NCBI GenBank assembly: GCA_947450895.1
Contig: CANFWT010000023.1
Location: forward strand, 1-36,319
Reading direction: 5' to 3'
Length of the DNA stretch: 36,319 nucleotides
Source of the DNA: Comamonadaceae bacterium
GTDB taxonomy: Bacteria; Pseudomonadota; Gammaproteobacteria; Burkholderiales; Burkholderiaceae_C
This document shows positions 27,091 to 34,550 of the stretch, piece after piece; position 1 is the first letter of the stretch; each line of letters begins with the position of its first letter. A program made the translations under genes and the position numbers. The notes under the pieces are model-generated. The model ran no database searches. It had not been told where the DNA came from and saw only the letters and a program-made list of their open reading frames with translations.

Positions 27091-27110
27091 ACCGACCTGA
27101 GGCCTTCACC

Positions 27111-28136
27111 GTGAATTCGATGTACCGCTACCCCGATGGTCTGTGGCCCAACACGCTGGCGCTGGGCGCTACCCTGGTTTTGTATCCGCTGGGTTTTGCC
27201 TTGGTTCTGCAAAGCGCCTGGCTCTGGAACGCGCTGGGCGTGTGCAGCTTGGTGCTGAGCCTGACCTGGTCAGCCTATTTCGTGCACGAGATGGCGCACC
27301 AGGCCATATTCAAAAACCCCCAAACCAATGCCCGCTGGGGCACGCTGATGAATTGGCTCAATGGCAGCTGCTACGCGCGCTTTGACGACTTGCGCCGCAA
27401 ACACATGCGCCACCACGTGGAGCGCGCCGACGTCATCACCTTTGATCCCAAAGCCTTTCTACTGGCGTCGCCCGCTTGGTTGCGCGCTGCGGTACTGGCG
27501 CTGGAGTGGGCCTACTTTCCTGCTGTGGAGTTCATCATGCGCGCCGTGGTGATCACCATGCCGTTTCGCAAAGGCGGCACTGCGGTAGAGCGCCGGCGCA
27601 TGCTGGCCATTGCGGCAGTGCGCACAAGCGCTTTGGTGCTGCTGGGCATGGCATCCATCAAAGCACTGTTGTTGTACTTCTTGGCGGTGCTGGTGTTCAT
27701 CACGCTGCTGCGCTTTGCCGACTGCTTTCAGCACACTTATGACGCCTATCCGATTTTGGACGACACGCCCATTCCCGCCGACAAGCTGCGCGACCGCGCT
27801 TATGAGCAGGCCAACACCTTTAGCGACGTGGTCGGCGTGGGCAGCAGCTGGGGCACGGCGGCGCTCAACATGCTGTGGCTGAACTTTGGCTTTCACAACG
27901 TTCACCACGAGCGCCCCACCCTGCCCTGGTACCGGCTGCCGGCCTACCACCGCGAGTTGTACCCGGCCAACTTCGCGCAAGTGGTCACCGTGGGCGAGTT
28001 GCTGCGCAGCTTCCATGTGCACCGCCTCACACGCATTTTGGCCAACGACTACGGTGCGGTAGCGCCGGTTGGCGCGCCCGGTCGGGCGGACGGCTTTGTG
28101 GGTGCCGTAGGCGTGTCCTTTTTGACGGCGGTCTGA
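27111..28136 (+). CDS. Membrane fatty-acid desaturase/hydroxylase family protein
   Basis: The start is the GTG at 27111, 8 nt after GAGG; an ATG at 27120 is the alternative. The earlier frame overlaps the terminator. The 341-residue protein has several hydrophobic helices and the three histidine boxes of membrane di-iron enzymes: H59-EMA-H63 (HX3H), H98-MR-H101-H102 and H262-NV-H265-H266, the last in GFHNVHHERP. Such enzymes desaturate or hydroxylate acyl or other hydrophobic substrates with O2. It leads an eight-gene cluster of oxidoreductases and amidohydrolases behind the guanidine locus. The substrate may be a small alkyl-guanidine or amide rather than a lipid, but this is speculation. 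Confidence 0.88.
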   Translation: MNSMYRYPDGLWPNTLALGATLVLYPLGFALVLQSAWLWNALGVCSLVLSLTWSAYFVHEMAHQAIFKNPQTNARWGTLMNWLNGSCYARFDDLRRKHMRHHVERADVITFDPKAFLLASPAWLRAAVLALEWAYFPAVEFIMRAVVITMPFRKGGTAVERRRMLAIAAVRTSALVLLGMASIKALLLYFLAVLVFITLLRFADCFQHTYDAYPILDDTPIPADKLRDRAYEQANTFSDVVGVGSSWGTAALNMLWLNFGFHNVHHERPTLPWYRLPAYHRELYPANFAQVVTVGELLRSFHVHRLTRILANDYGAVAPVGAPGRADGFVGAVGVSFLTAV

Positions 28137-28137
28137 C

Positions 28138-28926
28138 ATGGCGCTGCGCTACGGGCTTGATGGCCGCACCGCCGTGATTACCGGTGCTGCGGGCGGCATT
28201 GGTCGGGCGCTGTCGGCCGCCTTTGCCGCGCAGCACGCCCATGTGGTGCTGGTGGACCGCGAGCCGCACGCCCTGGCGGCCTTGGCCCAGAGCCTGCAAG
28301 GTGCCACCGAAGTCACTTCGGTGCTGTGTGATTTGTCCAGTGACGCCCAAGTGCAAGCCCTGGCCGACCAGTTGGCAAGCCGCCAACTGCCGGTGCATGC
28401 GCTGGTCAACAACGCAGGCAGCGAATACCCCACGCCGCTGGCTGACGCCGCGCCCGGCGCCATGGCGCGCTGGGCCGCTTTGCTGGACAACAACGTCAGC
28501 AGCATGACCCGCCTCACCCGCGCGCTTTTGCCGCTGATGGGCGAGGGCGCCAGCATCATCAACCAGGCGTCCATCTGGGGCAAAACCGGGGTGGCCGATT
28601 TTTCGGCCTATGTGGCGAGCAAGCACGCCGTCATTGGCCTCACGCGGGCGCTGGCCTGGGAGCTGGGGCCGCGCGGCATCCGTGTCAACGCGGTGTGCCC
28701 AGGCTGGATACGCACCGACGCGGCCATGGCCTCGCTGCGCAGCATGGCTGCCACGCAGGGCCGCACCTTGGCCGAGGTGGAGCGGGAAATTTTGTCTGGC
28801 CAGGCCATGGCGCACATGCTGGAGCCGGCCGACATCGCCGACGTGTACTTGTTTTTGGCCAGTGCGGGTGCGCGCTCCATGACCGGCCAAAGCCTGGTCG
28901 CCAGCCGGGGCGAGGTGATGGCGTGA
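28138..28926 (+). CDS. SDR family oxidoreductase (first of a pair)
   Basis: This 262-residue classical short-chain dehydrogenase has TGAAGGIGRA (NAD(P) binding), an acidic residue after strand 2 (VLVDREP, which favours NAD), VNNAGSEYP, and the catalytic S..Y-VAS-K in NQASIWGKTGVADFSAYVAS-KHA. The C-terminal VNAVCPGWIRTD is typical. It starts 1 nt after the desaturase stop and overlaps the next SDR gene by 4 nt (GTGA). Substrate unknown. It could oxidise an alcohol made by the desaturase/hydroxylase. Confidence 0.93.
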   Translation: MALRYGLDGRTAVITGAAGGIGRALSAAFAAQHAHVVLVDREPHALAALAQSLQGATEVTSVLCDLSSDAQVQALADQLASRQLPVHALVNNAGSEYPTPLADAAPGAMARWAALLDNNVSSMTRLTRALLPLMGEGASIINQASIWGKTGVADFSAYVASKHAVIGLTRALAWELGPRGIRVNAVCPGWIRTDAAMASLRSMAATQGRTLAEVEREILSGQAMAHMLEPADIADVYLFLASAGARSMTGQSLVASRGEVMA

Positions 28927-29669
28927 GGCTGGACGGCCGCACCGCCCTGGTCACCGGTGCCGCCACCGGCATAGGCCGGGCCACCGCCTGGCAGTTTGCC
29001 CAGGCCGGTGCGGCAGTGGTGGTCAACCACCTGGGCCGCGCCGCTTTGGCCCAAGCGCTGGTGGACCAGATCACCCAAGCCGGGGGGCGCGCCTGGGCGC
29101 TGGAGGCCGATGTGACGAGCGCAAGTTCGGTTGCGGCCCTGGTGGCCCAGATCGCCGCGCTGGGTGTGCCCATTGACATCCTGGTCAACAACGCGGGGAT
29201 CATTCAGGAAAAGCCTTTTTTAGACACTACCGAGGACGACTGGGACCGCATGCTGGGCGCGGATCTCAAGTCCGTGTTTTTGGTCGCGCGCGCCGTGCTG
29301 CCGCAGATGGTGGCGCGGGGCAGCGGCGTCATCATCAACATTGCCTCGGACCTCGGCATTTTGGGCCGCGCCGGTTTTGCGCCCTATTGCGCCGCCAAGG
29401 CGGGCGTGATCGGCCTGAGCAAGTCGCTGGCGCTGGAGTTTGCGCCGCACATCCGCGTCAACGCCATCGCGCCGGGCCCGGTAGCCACCGCCATGCTGTC
29501 GCCCGAATCCATGTCCGCGGCGACGTTGGCGCTGGAGCTGGACATTCCGCAGCGCCGCTTTGCCGATCCGTCGGAAATCGCCGCCACCGCCTTGTTTCTG
29601 GCCAGCGACTTGTCGCGCTTTTACACCGGCCAGGTGCTCGGACCCAATGGCGGCTCGGTCATGCCCTAG
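28923..29669 (+). CDS. SDR family oxidoreductase (second of a pair)
   Basis: The GTG at 28923 overlaps the previous stop and gives the expected N-terminus (RLDGRTALVTGAATGIGRAT), with 248 residues. The long frame upstream is a shadow of the first SDR. Motifs: TGAATGIG, LVNNAGIIQEKPFLDTTEDD, the catalytic S..Y-CAA-K in IASDLGILGRAGFAPYCAAK, VNAIAPGPVAT, and a C-terminal GQVLGPNGGSVMP (as in 3-oxoacyl-reductase-like enzymes). VVVNH after strand 2 lacks the acidic residue, which suggests NADP preference. It differs enough from its neighbour to act on a different substrate or with the other cofactor. Confidence 0.92.
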   Translation: MRLDGRTALVTGAATGIGRATAWQFAQAGAAVVVNHLGRAALAQALVDQITQAGGRAWALEADVTSASSVAALVAQIAALGVPIDILVNNAGIIQEKPFLDTTEDDWDRMLGADLKSVFLVARAVLPQMVARGSGVIINIASDLGILGRAGFAPYCAAKAGVIGLSKSLALEFAPHIRVNAIAPGPVATAMLSPESMSAATLALELDIPQRRFADPSEIAATALFLASDLSRFYTGQVLGPNGGSVMP

Positions 29670-29684
29670 GGGCGTGGCTGCTTC

Positions 29685-30659
29685 ATGCCTGCCACCGGCT
29701 CACCCATGTCCGCCACCCGCCTCAGTGCCCTGCTTGCGCGCCCCTGGATGCCGGTGCTGGTGCTGCTGTTTTCGTCGGCGCTTTGGGGCTTGACCTGGTG
29801 GCCGCTCAAGGGCTTTGCCAGCGCCGGGCTGTCGGGCCCGCTGCTGGCGCTGCTGACGTATGGCGGTGCGGGCCTGGCGGGCTTGCCCTGGCTGCTGCGC
29901 GAGAAAAGGGACTGGCAGCCACAAAGCGCATTGCTCTTGTGGATTGCCCTGGTGGGCGGCTGGGGCAATACCGCGTTTGTGAGCGCCATGGTGCTGGGCG
30001 ACGTGGTGCGGGTGATGCTGCTGTTCTACCTGGCGCCGGTCTGGTCGGTGCTGGGTGGGCGTTTGTTTTTGGGCGAGCGGGTGTCGGGGCGCCGTGCTAC
30101 GGCAGTGGGCCTGTCGCTTGCGGGTGCGTTTTTGGTGGTGGGCGGCATGGCGGCATTCGATGCCCCGCCCAGTGCGGCCGATGTGCTGGCCATCACCGCC
30201 GGGCTGGGATTTTCTGGCAACAACATTCTGGCGCGCAAGGCCCAGGCCGTGCCTGTGGCCTCCAAGACGGTGGGCGTGCTGCTGGGCTGCGGCGTCACCT
30301 CGCTGCTGATGCTGGGCGTGCTGTCCTTGGGCCAGGGCGCACCGCCCTTGACCCTGCCGCCCTGGACGGCCCAGGGATTGGCACTGCTGCTGGTCTTTTC
30401 GCTGCTGTGGATGGGCTTGGTCACCTTCACCTGGCAATGGAGCGTCACCCGCCTGGAGGCCGGGCGCTCGGGCGTGATTGCCATTGCCGAACTGGTGGTG
30501 GCGCTGCTGTCGGCCACGCTCTTGGGCAGCGAAACCATGACCGCAGCCGAATGCCTGGGCGGCGCGCTGATTGCCGCCGCCGCCATGTTGGAAGCCACTG
30601 ATTCAAGCACTGCAAGCCCCGCAGCACACCCTGCTGCATTGACCAAGGAAGCCTTATGA
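29685..30659 (+). CDS. DMT superfamily (EamA) transporter
   Basis: The 324-residue protein has about ten membrane helices in two EamA repeats, the first starting VLVLLFSSALWGLTWWPLKG and the second ADVLAITAGLGFSGNNILAR. A charged tail follows. ATG 29685 is used; 29706 is an in-frame alternative. EamA proteins export or import small polar metabolites. It overlaps the creatininase gene by ATGA. It is unrelated in size to the four-helix Gdx guanidinium exporters, so guanidine export is not implied. Confidence 0.9.
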   Translation: MPATGSPMSATRLSALLARPWMPVLVLLFSSALWGLTWWPLKGFASAGLSGPLLALLTYGGAGLAGLPWLLREKRDWQPQSALLLWIALVGGWGNTAFVSAMVLGDVVRVMLLFYLAPVWSVLGGRLFLGERVSGRRATAVGLSLAGAFLVVGGMAAFDAPPSAADVLAITAGLGFSGNNILARKAQAVPVASKTVGVLLGCGVTSLLMLGVLSLGQGAPPLTLPPWTAQGLALLLVFSLLWMGLVTFTWQWSVTRLEAGRSGVIAIAELVVALLSATLLGSETMTAAECLGGALIAAAAMLEATDSSTASPAAHPAALTKEAL

Positions 30660-31420
30660 ACCCCGTCTGGATGAACCAACTCTCGTGGATCGACTACGAA
30701 GCGCGCATACAGCGCGACCAACCGCCGGTGTTTTTGCCGGTGGGTGCGCTGGAGCAGCACGGCCCGCACCTGCCCTTGGGCACCGACGGCCTCTTGTCCG
30801 CCGCCGTGGCGTTTGACACCGCCAGCCTGGTCGGTGGGCTGGTGGCGCCCACCTTGTCTTATGGCTACAAATCACAACCCAAGTGCGGCGGCGGCCAGCA
30901 TTTTTGTGGCACCACCAGCGTGGACGCCGCCACGCTCATCGCGTCGGTGCGGGACGCGGTGCGTGAATTTGCCCGCCACGGTCTGAGCAAGCTGGTGGTG
31001 GTCAACGGCCACTACGAGAACCAGTGGTTTTTGACCGAAGGCATAGACCTGGGGCTGCGCGACCTGGGGCCGGGCGCCAAACTGCAAGTCATGCGCCTAG
31101 AGTACTGGGATTTTCTGACCGAAGCCACGCTGGCCCATGTGTTTCCCAACGGCTTTCCGGGCTTTGCGCTGGAGCACGCGGCGGTGATTGAAACCTCCCT
31201 GATGCTGCACTACCACCCCAGCCTGGTGCGCACAGACCTGATAGGCGACGACCCGACCGCAGACTTCCCGCCCTACGACATTTATCCCACCAAGAAAAAC
31301 TGGGTGCCTTTGTCTGGCGTACTCACGTCTGCCAAAGGTTCTACCGTCGAAAAGGGCGCGCTCATGGCCCATCAACTGGCCCAGCGCATGGCCGAAGCGG
31401 TGGGTGATGCATTCAATTGA
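30656..31420 (+). CDS. Creatininase-family amidohydrolase, close to true creatininase
   Basis: The 254 residues align along their length, as I recall it, with Pseudomonas creatinine amidohydrolase: PVGALEQHGPHLPLGTDGLL (metal ligands E33, H35, D44), YGYKSQPKCGGGQHFCGTTS, VVNGHYEN (H119, E121), YWDF (W151, the partner of Trp154), and FALEHAAVIETSLML. The catalytic His is H174. The position of the second active-site Trp (Trp174 in Pseudomonas) reads Phe (F170). The family opens cyclic amides such as creatinine. No creatinase lies nearby, and the Phe suggests a different substrate. It overlaps both neighbouring genes. Confidence 0.9.
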   Translation: MNPVWMNQLSWIDYEARIQRDQPPVFLPVGALEQHGPHLPLGTDGLLSAAVAFDTASLVGGLVAPTLSYGYKSQPKCGGGQHFCGTTSVDAATLIASVRDAVREFARHGLSKLVVVNGHYENQWFLTEGIDLGLRDLGPGAKLQVMRLEYWDFLTEATLAHVFPNGFPGFALEHAAVIETSLMLHYHPSLVRTDLIGDDPTADFPPYDIYPTKKNWVPLSGVLTSAKGSTVEKGALMAHQLAQRMAEAVGDAFN

Positions 31421-32063
31421 CGCATCCACCACCGCGCTGCTGGTCATTGACATGCAGCGCGACTTTTTGGACCCGCGCGGCTACGCGGCGCAGGCGGGCG
31501 TGGACATAGACCGCTTGCGCAACACCATTGCCCCGGTACAGACGATGCTGGCTGCGGCGCGCGCCAGTGGCATGCGGGTGCTGTTCACCCGCGAGGGGCA
31601 CCGCCCAGATTTGAGCGACTGCCCGCCCAGCAAGCTGGCCCGCAGCCGCGCCGCTGGTGCAGAGATCGGGTCTGTGGGGCCGCTGGGGCGCCTGCTGGTG
31701 CGGGGTGAGTTGGGCCACGACCTGGTCGACGAGATGCAAGTGCGCGCGGGTGAGGTGGTGGTTGACAAACCCGGTTACAGCGCCTTTCACCAGACGGATT
31801 TGGACCAGATTTTGCGCAGCCAGGGCGTCGATCGGCTAGTGGTGTGTGGCGTGACTACCGAGGTCTGCGTCCACAGCACGCTGCGCGCCGCCACCGACCT
31901 GGGCTACCGCTGCATCACCGTGGCCGACGCCTGCGCTGCCAGCGAAGCGCACTTGCAACAACCCGCATTGGATATGCTGGGCGTAGAAGGCGGCATGTTT
32001 GGCGCGGTGCTAAGCAGCGCGGCCGCCGTCGCCCTGATTCAAACCCACCAGACCACCCCATGA
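31407..32063 (+). CDS. Isochorismatase-fold cysteine amidohydrolase (biuret/N-carbamoyl type)
   Basis: The 218-residue hydrolase uses ATG 31407, overlapping the creatininase gene by 14 nt; a GTG one codon earlier is possible. The catalytic triad is visible: D15 in LLVIDMQRDF, K121 in VVDKPGYSAFHQTDLD and C154 in CGVTTEVCVHSTLRAA. This KPGYSAFHQTDLD/EVCVHST subtype includes biuret and triuret hydrolases and lies near N-carbamoylsarcosine amidohydrolase. Biuret hydrolysis would give allophanate, the substrate of the allophanate hydrolase in this window, but the actual substrate cannot be read from the sequence. Confidence 0.9.
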   Translation: MHSIDASTTALLVIDMQRDFLDPRGYAAQAGVDIDRLRNTIAPVQTMLAAARASGMRVLFTREGHRPDLSDCPPSKLARSRAAGAEIGSVGPLGRLLVRGELGHDLVDEMQVRAGEVVVDKPGYSAFHQTDLDQILRSQGVDRLVVCGVTTEVCVHSTLRAATDLGYRCITVADACAASEAHLQQPALDMLGVEGGMFGAVLSSAAAVALIQTHQTTP

Positions 32064-32860
32064 CCCAAGTGCGCAAACTCTGGCCGCTGCTGACTGCCAC
32101 CCAGCACTACGACAAGACCATTTCCACCTACCAGCGCGGGCGCGGCCAGGTGATTGAGGCGCCCATCCTGGCCTATCTGATCGAAACCGCCAATGGCCGC
32201 ATCCTCTACGACGTGGGCTGCGACCACCAGAAGATCAACGACCCGGCCCTTCGCGCGCGCTACTTCGCCCCCGAGCGCTTTCCGGACGGCGCGCCGGTGA
32301 TGGATGAGGCGCAGCGCATCCCCCACCACCTGGCGCGCCTGGGCTTGACCGCCGCCGATGTGGACCTGATTTTTGTCGGCCACCTGCACTGGGACCATGC
32401 GGGTGGCCTCAAAGAGCTGCGCCGCTGCGGCTGCGGTGCCGAAATCCATCTGCAACACGACGAGCTGGCACACGCCGCCCTGGACGCCAGCGTATTTGCC
32501 GACGACCTGAACGACGACGTGGGCGCGCCCCTGCAATTCAAGCTGCAGCGCGGCGAGTACAGCGTGGTAAGCGGCGTGCAAGCTGTGGCCACGCCCGGCC
32601 ACACCGCCGGCCATATGTCGATGTGGATCGAGCTGCCCAAAGGCCCGCCCGTGCTGCTGGCAGGCGACGCCGCCGATTTGCAGGAAAACCTGGACGACGA
32701 AATCGCCCCCGGCGGCCTGTGGCAAGGCAACGAGGCCATGGCCGTTGACAGCATCCGCAAACTCAAGGCGCTGGCGCAGTCCACGGGCGCGCGCATCTGG
32801 CCCAACCACGACATGGCCTTTTACCGCAGCCTGCACACCTTTCCCCAGCCCTATGAATAA
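32060..32860 (+). CDS. Metallo-beta-lactamase-fold hydrolase (lactonase-like)
   Basis: ATG 32060 overlaps the previous stop (ATGA), giving 266 residues. The dinuclear-metal motif H108-LH110-WD112-H113 in FVGHLHWDHAGG is followed by a His in TPGHTAGHMS, the bridging Asp in LLAGDAADLQ, and PNHDMAFY near the end. The overall arrangement is like the AttM/AiiA N-acyl-homoserine-lactone hydrolases. In this operon it more likely opens a lactone, cyclic amide or thioester intermediate. Quorum quenching is the alternative. Confidence 0.9.
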   Translation: MTQVRKLWPLLTATQHYDKTISTYQRGRGQVIEAPILAYLIETANGRILYDVGCDHQKINDPALRARYFAPERFPDGAPVMDEAQRIPHHLARLGLTAADVDLIFVGHLHWDHAGGLKELRRCGCGAEIHLQHDELAHAALDASVFADDLNDDVGAPLQFKLQRGEYSVVSGVQAVATPGHTAGHMSMWIELPKGPPVLLAGDAADLQENLDDEIAPGGLWQGNEAMAVDSIRKLKALAQSTGARIWPNHDMAFYRSLHTFPQPYE

Positions 32861-33560
32861 GGCCGCCGCCCCGCTGTGGCCCGCGCCGCCGGACACCATC
32901 GCCCCCGTGCCGCCCAGCTACTGGGGCGTGTGGTCGCGCACCCTGTTGCAAACCCCGCAGCTGCGCGACACCCGCACCTTTGTGCGCTGGATGCAGCTCG
33001 GGCGCTGGCATGTGGACTTGCGCGTTCCCGCGTCCGACAACGCGCCCCTGCAAGGCTTTAGCGGCGTGACCGAGGTCAGCCAGCGCCCGGAAGGTGAAGT
33101 CTGCACCTGGCGCCGCCTGGTGGACTACGAGCCGCCGCGCGCCACGGTGGACGAAGGTTTTATGGTGTTTGAGGCGCCCGAGCGCGTGATCGAGACCGGC
33201 ATCCACAGCACTTACCACGAGGTGTGGGAGCGCCTGCCGGGCTCGCTGGGCCAGCGCATCGCATTGGCTGAGCCCGAGTCAGAAAAGCCCGACGGCAGCA
33301 CCAGAGGCGGTGGAACGCGCATCTTTGTGGCGGGCAACTACCTGGCGCGTGTGCGGCCCAGTGCGCCTACCGGCCCTGAGTTTGAGATTTCGTTTGGCAC
33401 CTGGGACGGTCGGAATTGGACGATTGAGCAGTCGACACTGCACCCCCTGGTGGGCCAGACGTTTCCCATGGCCATTACACATACCCAGCAACACAAGGCG
33501 GTGGTTCGCGAGGGCACATTTTCGGCCGCCTGGTTGGTGTTGGAGTGGTTTACGCCTTAA
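32853..33560 (+). CDS. Unrecognised cytoplasmic protein, last gene of the cluster
   Basis: ATG 32853 overlaps the previous gene by 8 nt; the product has 235 residues and no signal peptide or membrane segment. It is rich in beta-strand-like segments with Trp: YWGVWSRTLLQTPQLRDTRT, FVRWMQLGRWHVDLRVP, ARVRPSAPTGPEFEISFGTW and WTIEQSTLHPLVGQTFPMAI. The W-RT-L...D..T.V.W.Q....DLR.P pattern recalls a lipocalin-like or HRI1-like beta-barrel, a weak impression. Its conserved place at the end of an overlapping operon suggests a binding or accessory role in the same pathway. Confidence 0.8.
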   Translation: MNKAAAPLWPAPPDTIAPVPPSYWGVWSRTLLQTPQLRDTRTFVRWMQLGRWHVDLRVPASDNAPLQGFSGVTEVSQRPEGEVCTWRRLVDYEPPRATVDEGFMVFEAPERVIETGIHSTYHEVWERLPGSLGQRIALAEPESEKPDGSTRGGGTRIFVAGNYLARVRPSAPTGPEFEISFGTWDGRNWTIEQSTLHPLVGQTFPMAITHTQQHKAVVREGTFSAAWLVLEWFTP

Positions 33561-33895
33561 GCACCGCAGCGCAGGCGCAGCCACCGCTGCAATGTACGCC
33601 GGAAGCGCCGCCTCAAGACAGCGAATCGCTGTAAAAAAACCGCATTTTTTGGGGATTCACCTCACCCGCTGCGTTGGTATTGGGCCCAACGCGGCTGGGT
33701 AGAACACGTGCATCAGCGCCGAAAAATAATGCTTTTGTTATAAATGATTTTTATGTAATTTACACGCATTACATACAAATTTTGACAAATATATAAATAA
33801 TGTTTGATATGGTTCGGGTCGTGGAAAAACGATGGCCGGGTACGACCTGGTTTGTCGCAATCCTCATCCACTTATTTCCTTAGAAGGAATTCACC
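33561..33895. other. AT-rich regulatory gap before the lectin genes
   Basis: 335 bases without a gene. Composition falls sharply to AT-rich between 33715 and 33815. It contains TTGACA at 33782-33787, a candidate -35 box with a poor -10 match (TGATAT, 33805-33810), and the inverted repeat listed separately. The leader ends with AGAAGGAA just before the ATG at 33896, a good ribosome binding site. The promoter of the two secreted-protein genes is probably here. Confidence 0.55.
33752..33775. promoter_or_regulatory. Inverted repeat, possible operator
   Basis: TATGTAAT and ATTACATA form perfect 8-bp arms around an 8-nt spacer (TTACACGC), just upstream of the TTGACA box. The symmetry and position suit a dimeric regulator binding site for the lectin genes. 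In an AT-rich stretch some chance symmetry is expected. Confidence 0.45.
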
Positions 33896-34540
33896 ATGAA
33901 ATTAGCATTCAAGCCCGTTGGACTCAAGTTGCTGGCGGCACTTACGCTTTGCGGCCTGTCAGCCGCATCCATAGCCCAGGCAAAATACCCGTTCCCTCCC
34001 CAGGGGGCACCAGGCGCCATCATGACGTTCAGAAGCGGACCGCTTCAAGTTGGCACGCCAAGCAGCGCTGCAGCACTTATTGAAGCCGTGCATGCCGCTG
34101 TCAACGTGAGCACACCGGCACAAGGCTATGGCTCTGCAGTGATCACCAACTCTGCCAGTGTGCAAAACCAGGCGCTGATTCCCAACGGAAGCGCGCAAAA
34201 CATCGCCGAACTTTCGACGTTTGCTTTTGGCCTTGCCCAAACGACGACCATGCAGTTCCGTGCGGGTTTAGACACTGGCATGGCCAGCAGCCTCGTCGTC
34301 GACGGCCGCCCTCTCACCTTTGTCACGGCCAACCAATGGTGGGACGGCAACTGGAATGACTCGGTAGGCGTTTCCACCACCCAAGCAGTCACCTTGCCCG
34401 CTGGCAACCATGTATTCCAAGTCTATGGTTTGGAGCCTTGCTGCAGCGGCGCACAGAGCTTTCAGTACATGACCGCCGGCGGTCAGTGGACAAATTTCTC
34501 GGCCGTTGATTCCAAACTGGCCGTGCGGCCAGCCCAATAA
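33896..34540 (+). CDS. Secreted protein, short paralogue of the lectin protein's N-terminal module
   Basis: The 214-residue protein has a signal peptide (MKLAFKPVGLKLLAALTLCG, then a likely cut after IAQA). The mature part is one module: PPQGAPGAIMTFRSGPL, YGSAVITNSASVQNQALIPN, FVTANQWWDGNWNDSVG and VYGLEPCCSGAQSFQY, with a vicinal Cys pair in an E-P-CC-S-G motif. It may belong to the CCXG-type exported proteins, but there is no PEP-CTERM anchor. The gene downstream repeats the signal peptide and module at about 70-80% identity by eye, so the pair arose by tandem duplication. The function is unknown; extracellular binding is likely. Confidence 0.85.
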   Translation: MKLAFKPVGLKLLAALTLCGLSAASIAQAKYPFPPQGAPGAIMTFRSGPLQVGTPSSAAALIEAVHAAVNVSTPAQGYGSAVITNSASVQNQALIPNGSAQNIAELSTFAFGLAQTTTMQFRAGLDTGMASSLVVDGRPLTFVTANQWWDGNWNDSVGVSTTQAVTLPAGNHVFQVYGLEPCCSGAQSFQYMTAGGQWTNFSAVDSKLAVRPAQ

Positions 34541-34550
34541 GGACCTCACC

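Noticed and set aside
29685..30659. Guanidinium exporter
   Set aside because: Gdx exporters are four-helix SMR proteins of about 105 residues; this is a ten-helix EamA protein.
33618..33645. Stem ACAGCG/CGCTGT followed by seven A, then A-run/T-run pairing
   Set aside because: On the plus strand the stem is followed by A, not T, and on the minus strand the T-run comes before the stem. It is not a standard terminator in either direction.
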